From: Solea solea
Taxonomy: Eukaryota > Chordata > Actinopteri > Pleuronectiformes > Soleidae
Direction: 5' to 3'
Length of the DNA stretch: 64,000 bases
Assembly: GCF_958295425.1 (NCBI RefSeq)
Contig: NC_081136.1
Location: 5,223,811-5,287,810, forward strand
Below are positions 37,201-48,229 of the stretch, one piece after another; the stretch's first letter is position 1, and each line of letters starts with the position of its first letter. The position numbers were made by a program, and so were the translations under genes. The notes beneath the pieces are model-generated. The model made no database searches, had not been told where the DNA came from, and worked only from the letters and a program-made list of their open reading frames with translations.

Positions 37201-38799
37201 ATTGTCCACTTTTAAGATCGTTAAAGTACATCTATTTATATAATTATAATTTGACTTAAAATCGCCTCATAAACTTTGTATAATGTGTTTTTGTTCCATA
37301 TATTGAATGTTTTTTCTTTTTATTGCTTTTTGTCCACATTTTTAATACAAAACCACAGTGAAGTTTTCCATGACTCACACTTAATTTTTTTAATAGCTCT
37401 ATGACCCAATTATTATGATAATTGAATAAGTAACCACACTGGTTGCTATGACATTTGGCACTTATGTAGTCCTCACTATAGATGAGTCACTACTGTGGTT
37501 CAACACCGCCTCCCTGTGTTTATTCTTTGACATTGCAGTCAGGTATTTTCTTTATTATTATTATTTGCATAAATTATTTAAAAATGAATAAATCAAATTC
37601 TATATTCACCTCTTGTTTGAAATGATGGTATTTACTGATATATTTCTGTTTGCATGCTTTTGTTTTGAAACTGCTGTTATTTCAATGTAACGTACTGACT
37701 TTGTTTTCAGCACTTTTTTCCACAAAATATAGCATCATTCGATAGTTTGGCTTCATGTGACATGATTTAAAGCTTCAGTGCTCAGTGGAAGTTGACCCCA
37801 CGCACACACACACACGTGCACACACACAAAGTCAAAGACACCAGACAAGAAAGACAAGAAGAGCAGTGGAAATTCCCTTTCTGCCCGTCCTCTGGGTGTG
37901 TTCATCCACAGTACATCAAAACTTATGTTTGTATAACTGTGTCCTTATTTTTTGGGAAGACCTCGTCACTAATTCCCAACAATTGTTTCTCTTCCTCTTC
38001 TTCGTTTACCACTTTGTTTTGTCTGTTTAACACTGTACTGACTCGCTTAAGAAAAAACTGGATTAAACTGAATAAGTGCGACGTGTTTTCTTCCAATAAA
38101 TCAAACAGAGGTTACATTTTTGTTTTTTAATGACACATCTTCTTACTTAGTAAAAAACAGTTTAAATTATTATTATTTTCATGAAAATAGCTTGAGCAAA
38201 TTCAGAAAAACTGTAGAAATGTATTTTTTTATGACAAATTGTCTTCTTAATTGGTAAAGAGAGCTGATATTTTACTTTTTAATGACAATAATTTTAGTAA
38301 ATTCTGAAAAACAGAATGGAAATGTATACTTCTTGTTAATTCATATAAAATGTATCTGTTTAATGAATATCATTCAAGTAAATTCAGAAAAACTGTTTAA
38401 AATTAGTTTTTAAATGACAACTTGTCATTTAACCACCTTTTAATAAAAAATACAAAAACAGAGAAGAAATGTATTTCTGAATGGAAAGTTCAGAAAAAAT
38501 ATGAATTAAAAAAAGGTTTCTGTACACGTGACCCAGGAAATACTTTATTTTGATAATTCTAAAAGCTGTTTTAACAGTCACTGGGCCTGCACTCTTCCAA
38601 AAATGATAATATAGATACAAGTTAGTGTAAAAACGTTATTTTTTCCTTCACTTTTTCAAGATGACGTAAACACGTTGTTTAGGAATATCGTGAAAATAAT
38701 AATATTGTAATGAGGTGAGTTAATGTGTTTCTGTTATGAGTTCACCAGTTGTGTTTGTGTTATGCACTACTGTTGTTCAGTTGAGACTTATTGGGGTGG
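36101..38799. other. Intergenic, between arhgef40 and the orphan promoter
   Basis: No gene recognised. It holds the last units of the long-period repeat field to about 37.2 kb. At 38130-38430 there is a tandem repeat of roughly 100 bases whose units contain TTTTTAATGACA, AAATTCAGAAAAACTG and AAATGTAT. A short CA-rich tract is near 37800. Confidence 0.5.
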
Positions 38800-39130
38800 G
38801 ATTGTCTCGCGAGAGGGGGAGAGACAACGCGAAGTTGATGTGGTTGCTGTCGTGTGTTGTTGTGCGGCGAGAAATGTACGGCGTGGTCACGTGAGGGTTA
38901 CAATATAAAGACGTCCATCCATGCTGCTCGGATGTGACGTCACTTCCTCTTGCCACCTTGATACGAAAAAATCGGCGCGGATTGAGAATCTGTCGCCAAA
39001 CCGATGGTCGTTTCGTTCGATCTAAGTTGGAAAATAACGGAGCTTTTCTTCTAAAAAAAAACAAACAACTCCCGAAATTCACGGTAAGTGTTGTCAAGTT
39101 TCCCATTTTAGCTGTCAGTCACGTGACAGC
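38800..39130 (+). promoter_or_regulatory. Orphan TATA-less promoter-like cluster with a splice donor
   Basis: In about 330 bases there is the palindrome TCTCGCGAGA (38805-38814), TCACGTGA (38887-38894), a full CRE TGACGTCA (38935-38942) followed by an ETS-like ACTTCCTC, and a second GTCACGTGAC (39118-39127). CpG density is higher than in the surrounding DNA. A consensus donor ACG-GTAAGTG lies at 39081-39089. TCTCGCGAGA plus CRE plus ETS is typical of housekeeping bidirectional promoters (established knowledge). No encoded protein is recognised downstream. ATG 39004 opens only a 16-codon ORF. Confidence 0.5.
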
Positions 39131-41567
39131 GAGAGAACGAGGAAGCTTTTCAACGGGAAGTCAGTGCATGTAAACAAACATTTGTTCGGCTGCCAATATT
39201 TATCACGGTTTAACTGTAAAGAGCACTTTAAAAAAAGAAATGATTGAAATCTCACGTTGTGGAAATGTTGACATACGACAATGAATAATAATAATAATAG
39301 TAATAATAAGAGCATTAGCATTAGCATAAGAGCTCCACTCACGAGCTAACTAAGGAAGTGCGTCACAACCTTTTTCTATTTGATTTGAGTTACATTTTGG
39401 TGTTTATTCTACATTATTAAATTTGACATTAGCAGCAAAACTGTTTTTCCAGCTTCGAGAGCTGAACACAACAATTCAATATATGAATTGTTGTCACAAT
39501 GTATGACATATTTTAAATGTATGTGGAAAACAGATTAATCAAAGTAGAAAAGTTGTTTAGACCTAAGAGCTCCCATATCATGTCTAAGTCTTAATACTAC
39601 TTCAGACCAATAGGGCACACCTCTTTGTTTTGAATTTCAGCGCTTCTACAATTTTGTATGGATATAATATTATGTTGGTGCTTTTTAGAGGGAAATTGGG
39701 ATTTAAACAATAACATTTACTATTCGATATGAGTTAATTTCAGTGTTTCTTGTATATTACATTAATGTAAATATTTTCGTGTCATTCCCTGTCATGTTAC
39801 CCACATACTGAGTGATCAATGCTAATAACAAAGCAGCTTCCAGAGCTGAACCATTTCGCTCTGTTTGTTTCTCACTGTGTAATAGATTAGGACAAACAAT
39901 GACTTGACAAAATCACAAAGAACAATCAAAATAAATGAGTTCAATTGCAGGATTTGCTCGTTGCGCTGTTTCAAATTGCAGTTTTGAAAAATGATCAATT
40001 GTTCAGCTCTCATAGCTTCCATGTCATGGGCTAACTCCTAATACTACTATAGACAACAGAACTACTCTTTGTAGTGCTTTTGCCATTTGTTATGTATATT
40101 TATTTAAATTGGTATGTAAACAAGACAATTTGCTTCAGTAGCTTCCATGTCATGTGACCAAAACACATTTATGAGGCAAAATGAATCTGTAAGTAACGAA
40201 AACAGACAAAATAGAATCAAATAACATATAGACATTTGTAATTAAAACACTAGAAAAGCCTATATGTGTAATTAAATGTTGAATGTTTAATAATGTGATA
40301 AATATAACCTAATGTATTAGTATTGTTATTATAAAAATATAGTTCACTGTTGGTCCGCTCGGGCCACTTTTCATTGCAATTATAAAATAAGTGTGGGGCC
40401 GCAGGACATCGACTATTTAGTGCTTCTAGTATTTTATGTGAATATCTTTCATTGTAGTGCTATTTTATATGAATGTAAACATGAATAAACAATAAAAAAG
40501 AAAGTAATTTAACTTTATTTGTATCCATAGGTAGATTTTTTTATATCTAAATGAAAGTTTTTATGAACATAAATACATAATCAGCAGTCGCCGACAAAGT
40601 CTCTATCTTTCAGCCACATCAGTGCAATCAAGTCATCAATGTTTATAAACCTTTATTTCAAAAATTACAATAAATGTGTTACTTTTCGATAATGTGATGT
40701 GCAAAAAAATATTTTCACTTACACGCACGCACGCACACTCTCACACACGCAAAAAACATCAGCCAATAACAGCTTCATTTTAAAAACAATCTAGGGAACA
40801 AACATTTACATGAAAGGAAATAAGACAAAAGTACACTTCTGCCATTTGCTGGCACCATATGTGTAAATACAACAATTCAGTGCCACTAGGGCTGCAATGA
40901 TTATTCAAATAATTGATGACTAGATTAATCGTCAACTATTTTGGTAATTGATTAATTAGTTGGAGCATTAAAAAAAAAAAATAATAATAATTAAAACAAG
41001 TTTCTTCTTAATTGTGCATATGTACTGGTTTCTTTGCTTTTTCTTTTGGTTTATGGACAAAACAAGACATTTGAGACTGTCACATTTCCAGGTTTGGTAA
41101 AAAAAAAAAACGCTCAACATAATAATCGTTAGTTGCAGCCCTAAATGCCACATGAATTTATCTTAATGCAAGACATTTTTTTCCCTGACAGTAACAGTCA
41201 TGTTGACATCCACTGGTGGAAGCCAGGCACTGGACATAAGGACGAGAGACTCAGAAACTCACAGGACAGATATCCAGCTGTCCTATTGCAAAACAAATTT
41301 GACTATATATAACATAGTGAAAGTTATATGAAGTGAAAATTAAAAGAAAAATGTGTTTTGTTGTCTGTTTCAGATTTTACACCAGATGCGGCGACAATCA
41401 GGAGGCTGTAGAAGACCCGAGTGTCCACTTCTACTTTCATCTCCAGTGAGTTGATGTCCTAATAATCTAACTTGTTTATAGCAAATGTCTCTCCGAGATG
41501 GGGATTGCCTAGCTTATTTGAAGTGAAGGGTGTCCATAGTTTTTAAATCATCAAGTTTTCATTCTCT
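39131..41567. other. Intergenic; diverged duplications and a MITE
   Basis: No confident gene. Blocks near 39460-39640 (AGAGCTGAACACAACAA, TCTAAGTCTTAATACTACTT) recur diverged at 39840-40070 (AGAGCTGAACCATTTCG, CTAACTCCTAATACTACTAT), suggesting an old local duplication. A possible plus-strand exon, 41374-41445 (72 bases), has acceptor TCTGTTTCAG and donor GTGAGT; the phase-open frame reads FYTRCGDNQEAVEDPSVHFY. It is only a candidate exon of the transcript starting near 38.95 kb. Confidence 0.35.
40886..41145. mobile_element. MITE with GGGCTGCAA terminal inverted repeats
   Basis: Begins AGGGCTGCAATGATTATTC and ends AATAATCGTTAGTTGCAGCC followed by CT, an inverted repeat pair about 250 bases apart. 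This is a common fish MITE; I suspect an hAT-type origin. Partial copies carrying TTGCAGCCCTA or its complement are at about 4030-4160, 47290-47520, 48200-48530, 48860-48955, 49960-50020, 50340-50630 and 63775-63960. Confidence 0.7.
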
Positions 41568-44188
41568 TCAGACCAGTGTCAGACCCAGGATGCCAAATGA
41601 GATCAGGAGCGCTAAAGGTGATGAAAATAAAGCAATGATTAGGGACTAAACAAACATGGCTGCTTTAAAGGGATATGTCAGTACCTCATACAAACACACG
41701 CACACACACAGTGGTTCCAGACAGAAAAAAACCCACTCATCTTTTATTCTTACCTTGCATCAGTGATTGCTGGAAAGTGATGCCATGGTTACTAGGATTT
41801 GCGGTCGTAGTCGTGGTATTGCTGTTGGTGGTGTTGGAAATGGTATTTGTGACGGTGGCATTAGGGTTTGCCAGATCTATAACGTTGCTCTTAAATAGGA
41901 GGTTGGGGCTTCCCAGATCACCAGAACCTGCGTGAACGGAGAAAAAAACCAAAATGTTTTAGCACAATAACACAATGTAGATATTTTATGTGCCTCTGTG
42001 AATATAAGCTTACTGCTGTTGAAAGGTCCAGTGGAGATTGCTACCGCGACTCCCTCAGCTCTCGTCTGTGCAGATATTGCATCAGCAACAAATGTACACT
42101 GGATTTTGCTTCCGTTGACGCTGCCTTTCACAGAGCCCACGTTCCTCTGTAGAGAAAAAACAACAACAAAGTAGACTGAGTTTTTAGCTATTCAAAAGCT
42201 TGAATTCATTATTTTTGAGATTTAGGTCAGGTTTTTTGAATTGTGGTTGAATGGGGGTACTCTCACAAAAGTGGCATCTCATAAAAGCTGTACTAGCTTA
42301 AGTCTATGAAGTCTTAAGAGTATGTTTGCCTCTTTATTTCATCGTTAGACAGCGTTTTCTTTCCAAATTTAAACTTGAAATTTGTGTTTTGATTCACGCA
42401 CCAAACACGGCAGCAGTAGAGCAGCAGCTTATGTGTCCCACTGAGCTTAAAATGCAGATTTTCTCTATAGACTTTGGTGAGGGTGAGTAAGGGGTTTATA
42501 AAAGAATTGAAAAGGTTTTGTATTGGTGAGAAAAATATATAGTACCCTTAAGCAGGTGTATATTTTTATGAGGTGAGCCTTTTGTTGAGTCTGGTGTCTG
42601 GTTTTAGTGTCACGGCAGTTTGTGCGAATTGTACAAATTCTTATACGCTTTGGTGTAAGTGACACTCACCTCTGCCTTAGTCAGCTTGCCATTGTTGAGG
42701 ACAGTAGAAAAGAATTGAACTTTGCCATTGTTGTTTGCACACACATAGGTTGTGTCGTTGTTTCCCTGTGGTGGAGAACCAGAAACAATACATTTAGACG
42801 GATGACTTGACAACAAACTACCACATTGGATTGACACAAACGTTGCTGCTTTCATCTGCAAGTGAGCGATAGACGACGTACCACTGTTTCGTCGGTCGAG
42901 AGGCTGACAGCAATGTAGCCCTCCGACTCCCCCGAGAGGCCAAAGGTGAAGTTGTCGCCATTTTGTGTCTCGGCTGACAGAAAGTAACAACTTGAATCTT
43001 GCGAGGGGTCGCAGTCTGCCGGCTCAGATGCACAAAGCTCTTCGGTCCCACATTGTGTTCGAGTAATGGGCGTCTGCAAGAGGGACAGAAGACATTTGAG
43101 TGCATAAGAAGGATAATGTGCATTTCGAAATAGTCCAGCCCCAAAACTGAACCAATGCCACTGATGTGACAAACGCTAAGTCTTTAAAGTCTTTAGTTAA
43201 AAGTAGGGATGAGATTATCATGATTTGATCATATTCCACTTAGATTTTGGTCACTACTTACGTCAAGAGTTTCCACTGTGATGTTGGCAACCACTGAGGG
43301 AGCTTCCGTTGCAGGAGCTGTTGTTGTTGGCACTGGTGTTGACGTGTTGTTCCCCGGCACTGGTGTTGACGCGTTGTTCCCCGGCACTGGTGTTAACGTG
43401 TCGTTCCCCGGCATTGGTGTTGACGTGTCGTTCCCCGGCATTGGTGATGTCATGTTGTGCGGTGCCAGTGGTGATGTCATGTTGTGCGGTGGCATTGGTG
43501 ATGTCATGTTGTGTGGTGGCATTGGTGATGTCATGTTGTGCGGTGGCATTGGTGATGTCATGTTGTGTGGTGGCATTGGTGATGTCATGTTGTGCGGTGG
43601 CATTGCTGATGTCATGTTGTGCGGTGGCATTGGCGATGTCATGTTGTGCGGTGGCATTGGCGATGTCATGTTGTGCGGTGGCATTGGCGATGTCATGTTG
43701 TGCGGTGGCATTGGCGATGTCATGTTGTGCGGTGGCATTGGCGATGTCATGTTGTGCGGGTGCATTGGCGATGTCATGTTGTGCGGTGGCATTGGTGATG
43801 TCATGTTGTGCGGTGGCATTGGCGATGTCATGTTGTGTGGTGGTGGTGATGTCATGTTGTGCGGTGGCATTGGCGATGTCATGTTGTGCGGTGGCATTGG
43901 CGATGTCATGTTGTGCGGTGGCATTGGCGATGTCATGTTGTGCGGTGGCATTGGCGATGTCATGTTGTGCGGTGGCATTGGCGATGTCATGTTGTGTGGT
44001 GGTGGTGATGTCATGTTGTGCGGTGGCATTGACGATGTCATGTTGTGCGGTGGCATTGGCGATGTCATGTTGTGCGTTGACATGTTATGTGATGTAGTCA
44101 TGGGTGCTGCTGTGGTAGTTGCATTGGTCGTCATGGCCATCCAGGACAGCGCCACAAACAGGACGGTGAGCACCAGTCTGTTGTCCAT
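41568..44188 (-). CDS. GPI-anchored mucin-like DOMON protein with N-glycan repeat stalk (FRRS1-like)
   Basis: Six exons: 43262-44190 (ATG at 44186-44188), 42882-43073, 42670-42765, 42014-42146, 41754-41927 and 41568-41611. The frame is continuous for 521 residues. Residues 1 to about 23 (MDNRLVLTVLFVALSW...) are a signal peptide. About residues 30-245 are some 24 copies of HNMTSPMPP, each with an N-M-T sequon, then four GN(D/N)(T/A)-type units. The DOMON-like part starts CGTEELCASEPADCDP and includes YIAVSLSTDE, YVCANNNGKVQFFSTV, SKIQCTFVADAIS and VAVAISTGP, matching the single DOMON domain of ferric-chelate reductase 1. There is no reelin or cytochrome b561 domain. A Thr/Asn-rich linker ends in the hydrophobic ALLISFGILGLTLV, a GPI-signal pattern. 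The ligand is unknown; DOMON domains bind haem or sugars (family knowledge). Confidence 0.75.
42290..42520 (-). repeat. Foldback-family repeat copy 3 (partial)
   Basis: Contains CACGGCAGCAGTAGAGCAGC and GATTTTCTCTATAGACTTTG with GGTGAGGGTGAG. This is one arm of the family seen complete at 60974-61382. It lies in the intron between DOMON exons 42670-42765 and 42014-42146. Confidence 0.5.
43444..44096 (-). repeat. Coding minisatellite, 27-base unit (HNMTSPMPP)
   Basis: About 24 head-to-tail units, most 27 bases and two of 24 bases lacking one Met codon. They are nearly identical at the DNA level and in frame with the DOMON gene. The array has no stop in several frames, so long plus-strand ORFs (43278-44228, 43309-44097) are shadows. 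A related, more diverged 27-base block, GNDTSTPMP-type, follows at about 43320-43443. Confidence 0.9.
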
Positions 44189-45522
44189 ATCTACAGTAGA
44201 TGGGATGAGATCATTCACTTTAAAATAAGAGTCTCAGATGCTGTGGTAGTTCATTTGATGTTAATAAAACATAAAATGTGGTCTTAAGATATCGTCTTAA
44301 GATACAGCGGAAACTCATAAAGTTACAGTATGTCACTATCAAAAAAAATGAGAATGAAAAATGTTGCATTGTCAAAAAATGGTAACAAAAGCCACAACAT
44401 GACTGGTGTTTTGGGCCGGAGGTTTAGCTTTAGCTTTTCAGTGTTTTTGTCATTTTCCCTAGAGATGCATGATATTGGTATATATATTGGCAAACACGGC
44501 AAAATCCCCCCAATATGGGTATGAAGTATTATTTTGATTTCACTACAGAAGAGGCTAAATTACCTCTCCAGTCGGGAGATTCATCAAAATAATTATGGAC
44601 TTCGATGGGTTTGATTGCTCAACCCAACTACTGAATTCCTTTGTAGCAGCAGATCATGTTACACCAGCCTACAGCGACTCCTGCAGTTAAACCTGTAAAT
44701 GCAGTAACTATGTTTACACAGTAAACGCGTAAACACTAACAGACGCACTGCAGGCATCTTTAAAAAAACACCAAACTAATAAAACTAACCCGCTTTATCA
44801 TTAAAAAGACAGCCTCAATTATTTTAACTTAAGAACTTTATGTTATCATGTAAAGTTTAAATGTTTTTAGACTTTTTCAAGGTTTACGAATCAATTTGTT
44901 TTATTTTTTGATACTGTATATGTCAAAGCAATTAAGCAACTGAAGTTGTTATTGCAAATTTAATTAAGGTGTCATTGCCATTGACTGAAAAGTAATGACA
45001 ATTCAAGATAGGAGAGGTCAAACTTCAATAGGAAAAAAATACTTAAAATAATCCTAATTGGCAGAATTGTTAGTTGCTTTTAATATTTAATTAAAATAAC
45101 AGAACATTTTTATACGTATTTGCTTTATTAATGACAAAAAGAGCGCAAATAATCAATAATAGGGAGGGAAAAGTGGGATTTTATATGAAAGTTAAGTTCC
45201 ATTGTTAGTATAGATTACATGTACTTAATTGTTAATGGTAAATGTGTGTATCTGTATATAATTTTTCTTGACTCACTCGCACATTCATACAGCACATACA
45301 TAAATCCCAATCCGTATATCATCATTTTATCCTACCTGCAGTTTTTCTTGTTTTTAATCCAAAAGATGAGTGAAACAGGTTTAAGCAGTCAAAGGGATTT
45401 GCAGCTCCTTATAATGGTATTCTCAGGTGTAGTTTCCCAGGTGCTTCTCTGGCGCTGCTTCTTCGTGTCCTTAACAGGCTGCTGCAGGTAAAGATGTGAC
45501 ACCTGTTCACTAATGTGTCACT

Positions 45523-45530
45523 ATATAAAC
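45523..45530. promoter_or_regulatory. TATA-like box upstream of the DOMON gene
   Basis: TATATAAA on plus, TTTATATA on minus, 1.3 kb upstream of the DOMON start. The acceptor CTACTGTAG just before the ATG exon shows that a 5' UTR exon must exist upstream, so a promoter here is possible, but the orientation is ambiguous and the exon is not identified. Confidence 0.2.
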
Positions 45531-46436
45531 TGACATCACAGGAGGGTGGGGTGGAGAGAATGAGTTTGCGGGGCGTGTGTGATGGAAACTGCGCGTGAAT
45601 TCTGCGTCAGTGTGGGACCAAGATGAAATTCTTATCGTATTACTTCCCTGAGTGTTCACAATGCCTGTAACTGACACTATCAAACAAAAATGGGCAGCAT
45701 TTATTATACACAGCTTCTTCCTGAACATCTCTCCTAAAAACAAAGTAGCATTGTTACATATTCACAGTCGTTTGACATTCCTGCCTGTTCATTTTTACTT
45801 TCTTGTTACTTAAAGGTCCATCTGGTTGTATCAATATAATCTTAAATTGTCCCTGTTTCGTTTGAAATCGTGGATTTTACCTAAATTGTGTAGTTTCGAA
45901 AGAACTGGTGAAATAAAAATGTATACTTCTTATTTATACCTTCTGGTATTCTGGTAATTTACCTGTAACACTATTCCATTTCGTGTAAAATTACAATACA
46001 GTGCCCTATGTTCTTAAATTGGTACATTGTAGATTTAAACTAAGTTCTCATTTATGTGTGTTATCTGAAAGAATTGGTGATCTTTAAATAAAAACTTTGC
46101 TGTAGTTGATTTTTAATTCCCTGCAGTAGTTCAATACTTTCTGGTTGTATCATTTTAACGTGTTCCGTTTGGACACATGAATAATGGTATCTTAAATGAT
46201 ATACTGTTTTGAGAAAGTTCCCCCCTCCCCTTTTTTTTTTTTACCCAAATCCTTATTTAGGTGTGTAATCTGAAATAATTGGTAATCCCCTTTTTTAACT
46301 TGGTTCAAACTTTTGCTTTCCCATATTTATGTAAACTTTACTTAATCCTGTTCTATTTGGACGTATAAAATATTGGGTCTTTAATTACATTATTGTCCTT
46401 ACTGTTTTGAGGAAGTTCCCACTTTTAACCTAAATC

Positions 46437-46454
46437 CCCCCCCCCCCCCCCCCC
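46437..46454. repeat. Poly-C run
   Basis: About 18 consecutive C residues in AT-rich intergenic DNA. Length may be unreliable. Confidence 0.8.
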
Positions 46455-48229
46455 ACAATTGGTGACTTTTTTAAACCTTAACTGTCCTGCATTTAAGTTG
46501 ATTAACTTAAAAAAAAAAAAAAAAAAGATTCTGTGTTTATCATTTCAAGTTCAATTATTGCACGAACCTCACTTTTAATACCCTGTGTTTGTTGTGAGGG
46601 GTAACAACATGCTGAACACAGGTGACATAAGAGTGTGTGTGAGTCTGTTTAAACTAAGTCATGAGACCAGGAACACAATGCTAAGAACTGGCCGTGCAAG
46701 CTCTTGTGTTTGTTATGATATGCCCATTGTGTTTCAGTGGTTTCTTATGTTCATTTATCCTCCCTAATTATTGAAAAGACAAGTCCAGGCAACTGTGAAC
46801 TATAAGCCTGTGTTGACTCTAGCTGCTGACAGTGGCGATCATTCAGTTAGGAGTGCACTTTCCATGGAATTGTGATGAGAGGATACAAGTGACGTTATAC
46901 TGAAGTTTATATATTATCAAAAAAAAGAAAAAGAACATGTTTGTCAACAAAGTCAGAAAATATGATGGACTTTTTGAGTTCTTCCTAGGAATCAACAAAA
47001 TTGGTTAAAAAGTCACTTTAAATTCAGGACATTTTAAAAAAATTGGTGAAAATATTAAATTGTGATCACAGGATATAACTGAGGTAAGAACGTGTATAAC
47101 TCGTTCTCAGAAAATATGACAACAACAAAACCAAACCAACAAATTGGCGAAAATATGTAATTGTGACTTTATTTGGAATATGATTTATGTGAGATATATA
47201 TATGCTTTAGTTAAATGTTCACTGTGTAATATATTTTAAAAAATATGGATCATTACTGCGTGAAATGCCATTGAAAATATCAAGTAGCCTAATCCAATAT
47301 GCCTGCAACTATCGATTATTTTAAATATCAATTAATCTGCTAATTATTTTCTTGTTTAATCTATTCATTAAATAAAAATACAAACAACGAAATTGGAGCA
47401 AAGAAAGCAGAAAATATTCAAGTTTAAGTTTCATTATAGAAAATACTCAAATTGACCAATCGATGTTCAAAATAGTAAATGATTCATTTAGTAACTGATC
47501 AATAGTTGCAGCCATGTAATCTTACACTTTATTTTCTAATACAAGGATGAGAATTTAAAGATTTTTTCAAATACTTTTCGAAACAGGAAGAAATCATTTC
47601 AACTACACATATCCCGGGGGTCTAAATTGTTCGGTGACTTGGTGAAGCGCTTCAGATTGTACATCACGAAAACTGTGGCCTTTGGCTATACAGGAGGAAC
47701 ACCGTTCTTCGCTGGAAGAAATGTTATACCATAGCTGCTTATTTTCCGCCACGTTGAACTCTGTCGAGACATGGTTTTCCTGTGAGTCACACTCCTGAGG
47801 TGGAAATTCCACAACATTGTAGATTACATTAGGGCCTTGTCCGCATGGAAACAGAACTTTCCCTAGAATCGGTTTCTTTTTTGTTTTCCATAAACACGGC
47901 GTAGTTTCAAGAATTGTCTCCTTACGCACATTAACCCCCAAATCTCTCTCACCGTTGTTGCAGTGAATGTAAGAACATTGTATTCATGAAAATGCAATGG
48001 TGGCGTTTGAGGTTTTCTCAAAACGTCAGTTTTGTTCCGCCCAGAATCTTCTGGGCTATTCGTAATATAATAAACAATGGGACCAACAGTGAGTCACAGT
48101 CATGTGAGTGTCGGTGATGTTCAGTTAAACCTGTTTGGTTACAGACTGGTGTCAGTGGTGGTTTCTATGACATTTATCCAGGTTTCAGAGTAGATGAGGA
48201 AAAGATAGTTGATTGATCAGCAACTTTTT

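Noticed and set aside
38934..39083. Plus-strand ORF across the orphan first exon (TSLPLATLIRKNRRGL...)
   Set aside because: It has no ATG start and overlaps the promoter motifs. I treat the exon as noncoding.
43309..44097. Plus-strand ORF of 262 codons with repeats AMSCCAVAL
   Set aside because: Another frame of the same minisatellite. It lacks splice or family support.
43278..44228. Plus-strand ORF of 316 codons with repeats IGDVMLCGG
   Set aside because: Reverse shadow of the 27-base minisatellite. Any stop-free unit gives long ORFs in several frames. The minus strand alone has the signal peptide, splice-supported DOMON exons and GPI tail.
47603..47986. Cys-containing minus-strand ORF of about 112-128 codons
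   Set aside because: Part of it (around FPCGQGPNVIY) is the complement of GGGCCTTGTCCGCATGGAAA, a dispersed fish repeat motif resembling sequences near 3790-3870 and 29980-30060. No splice-supported partners or recognised family.
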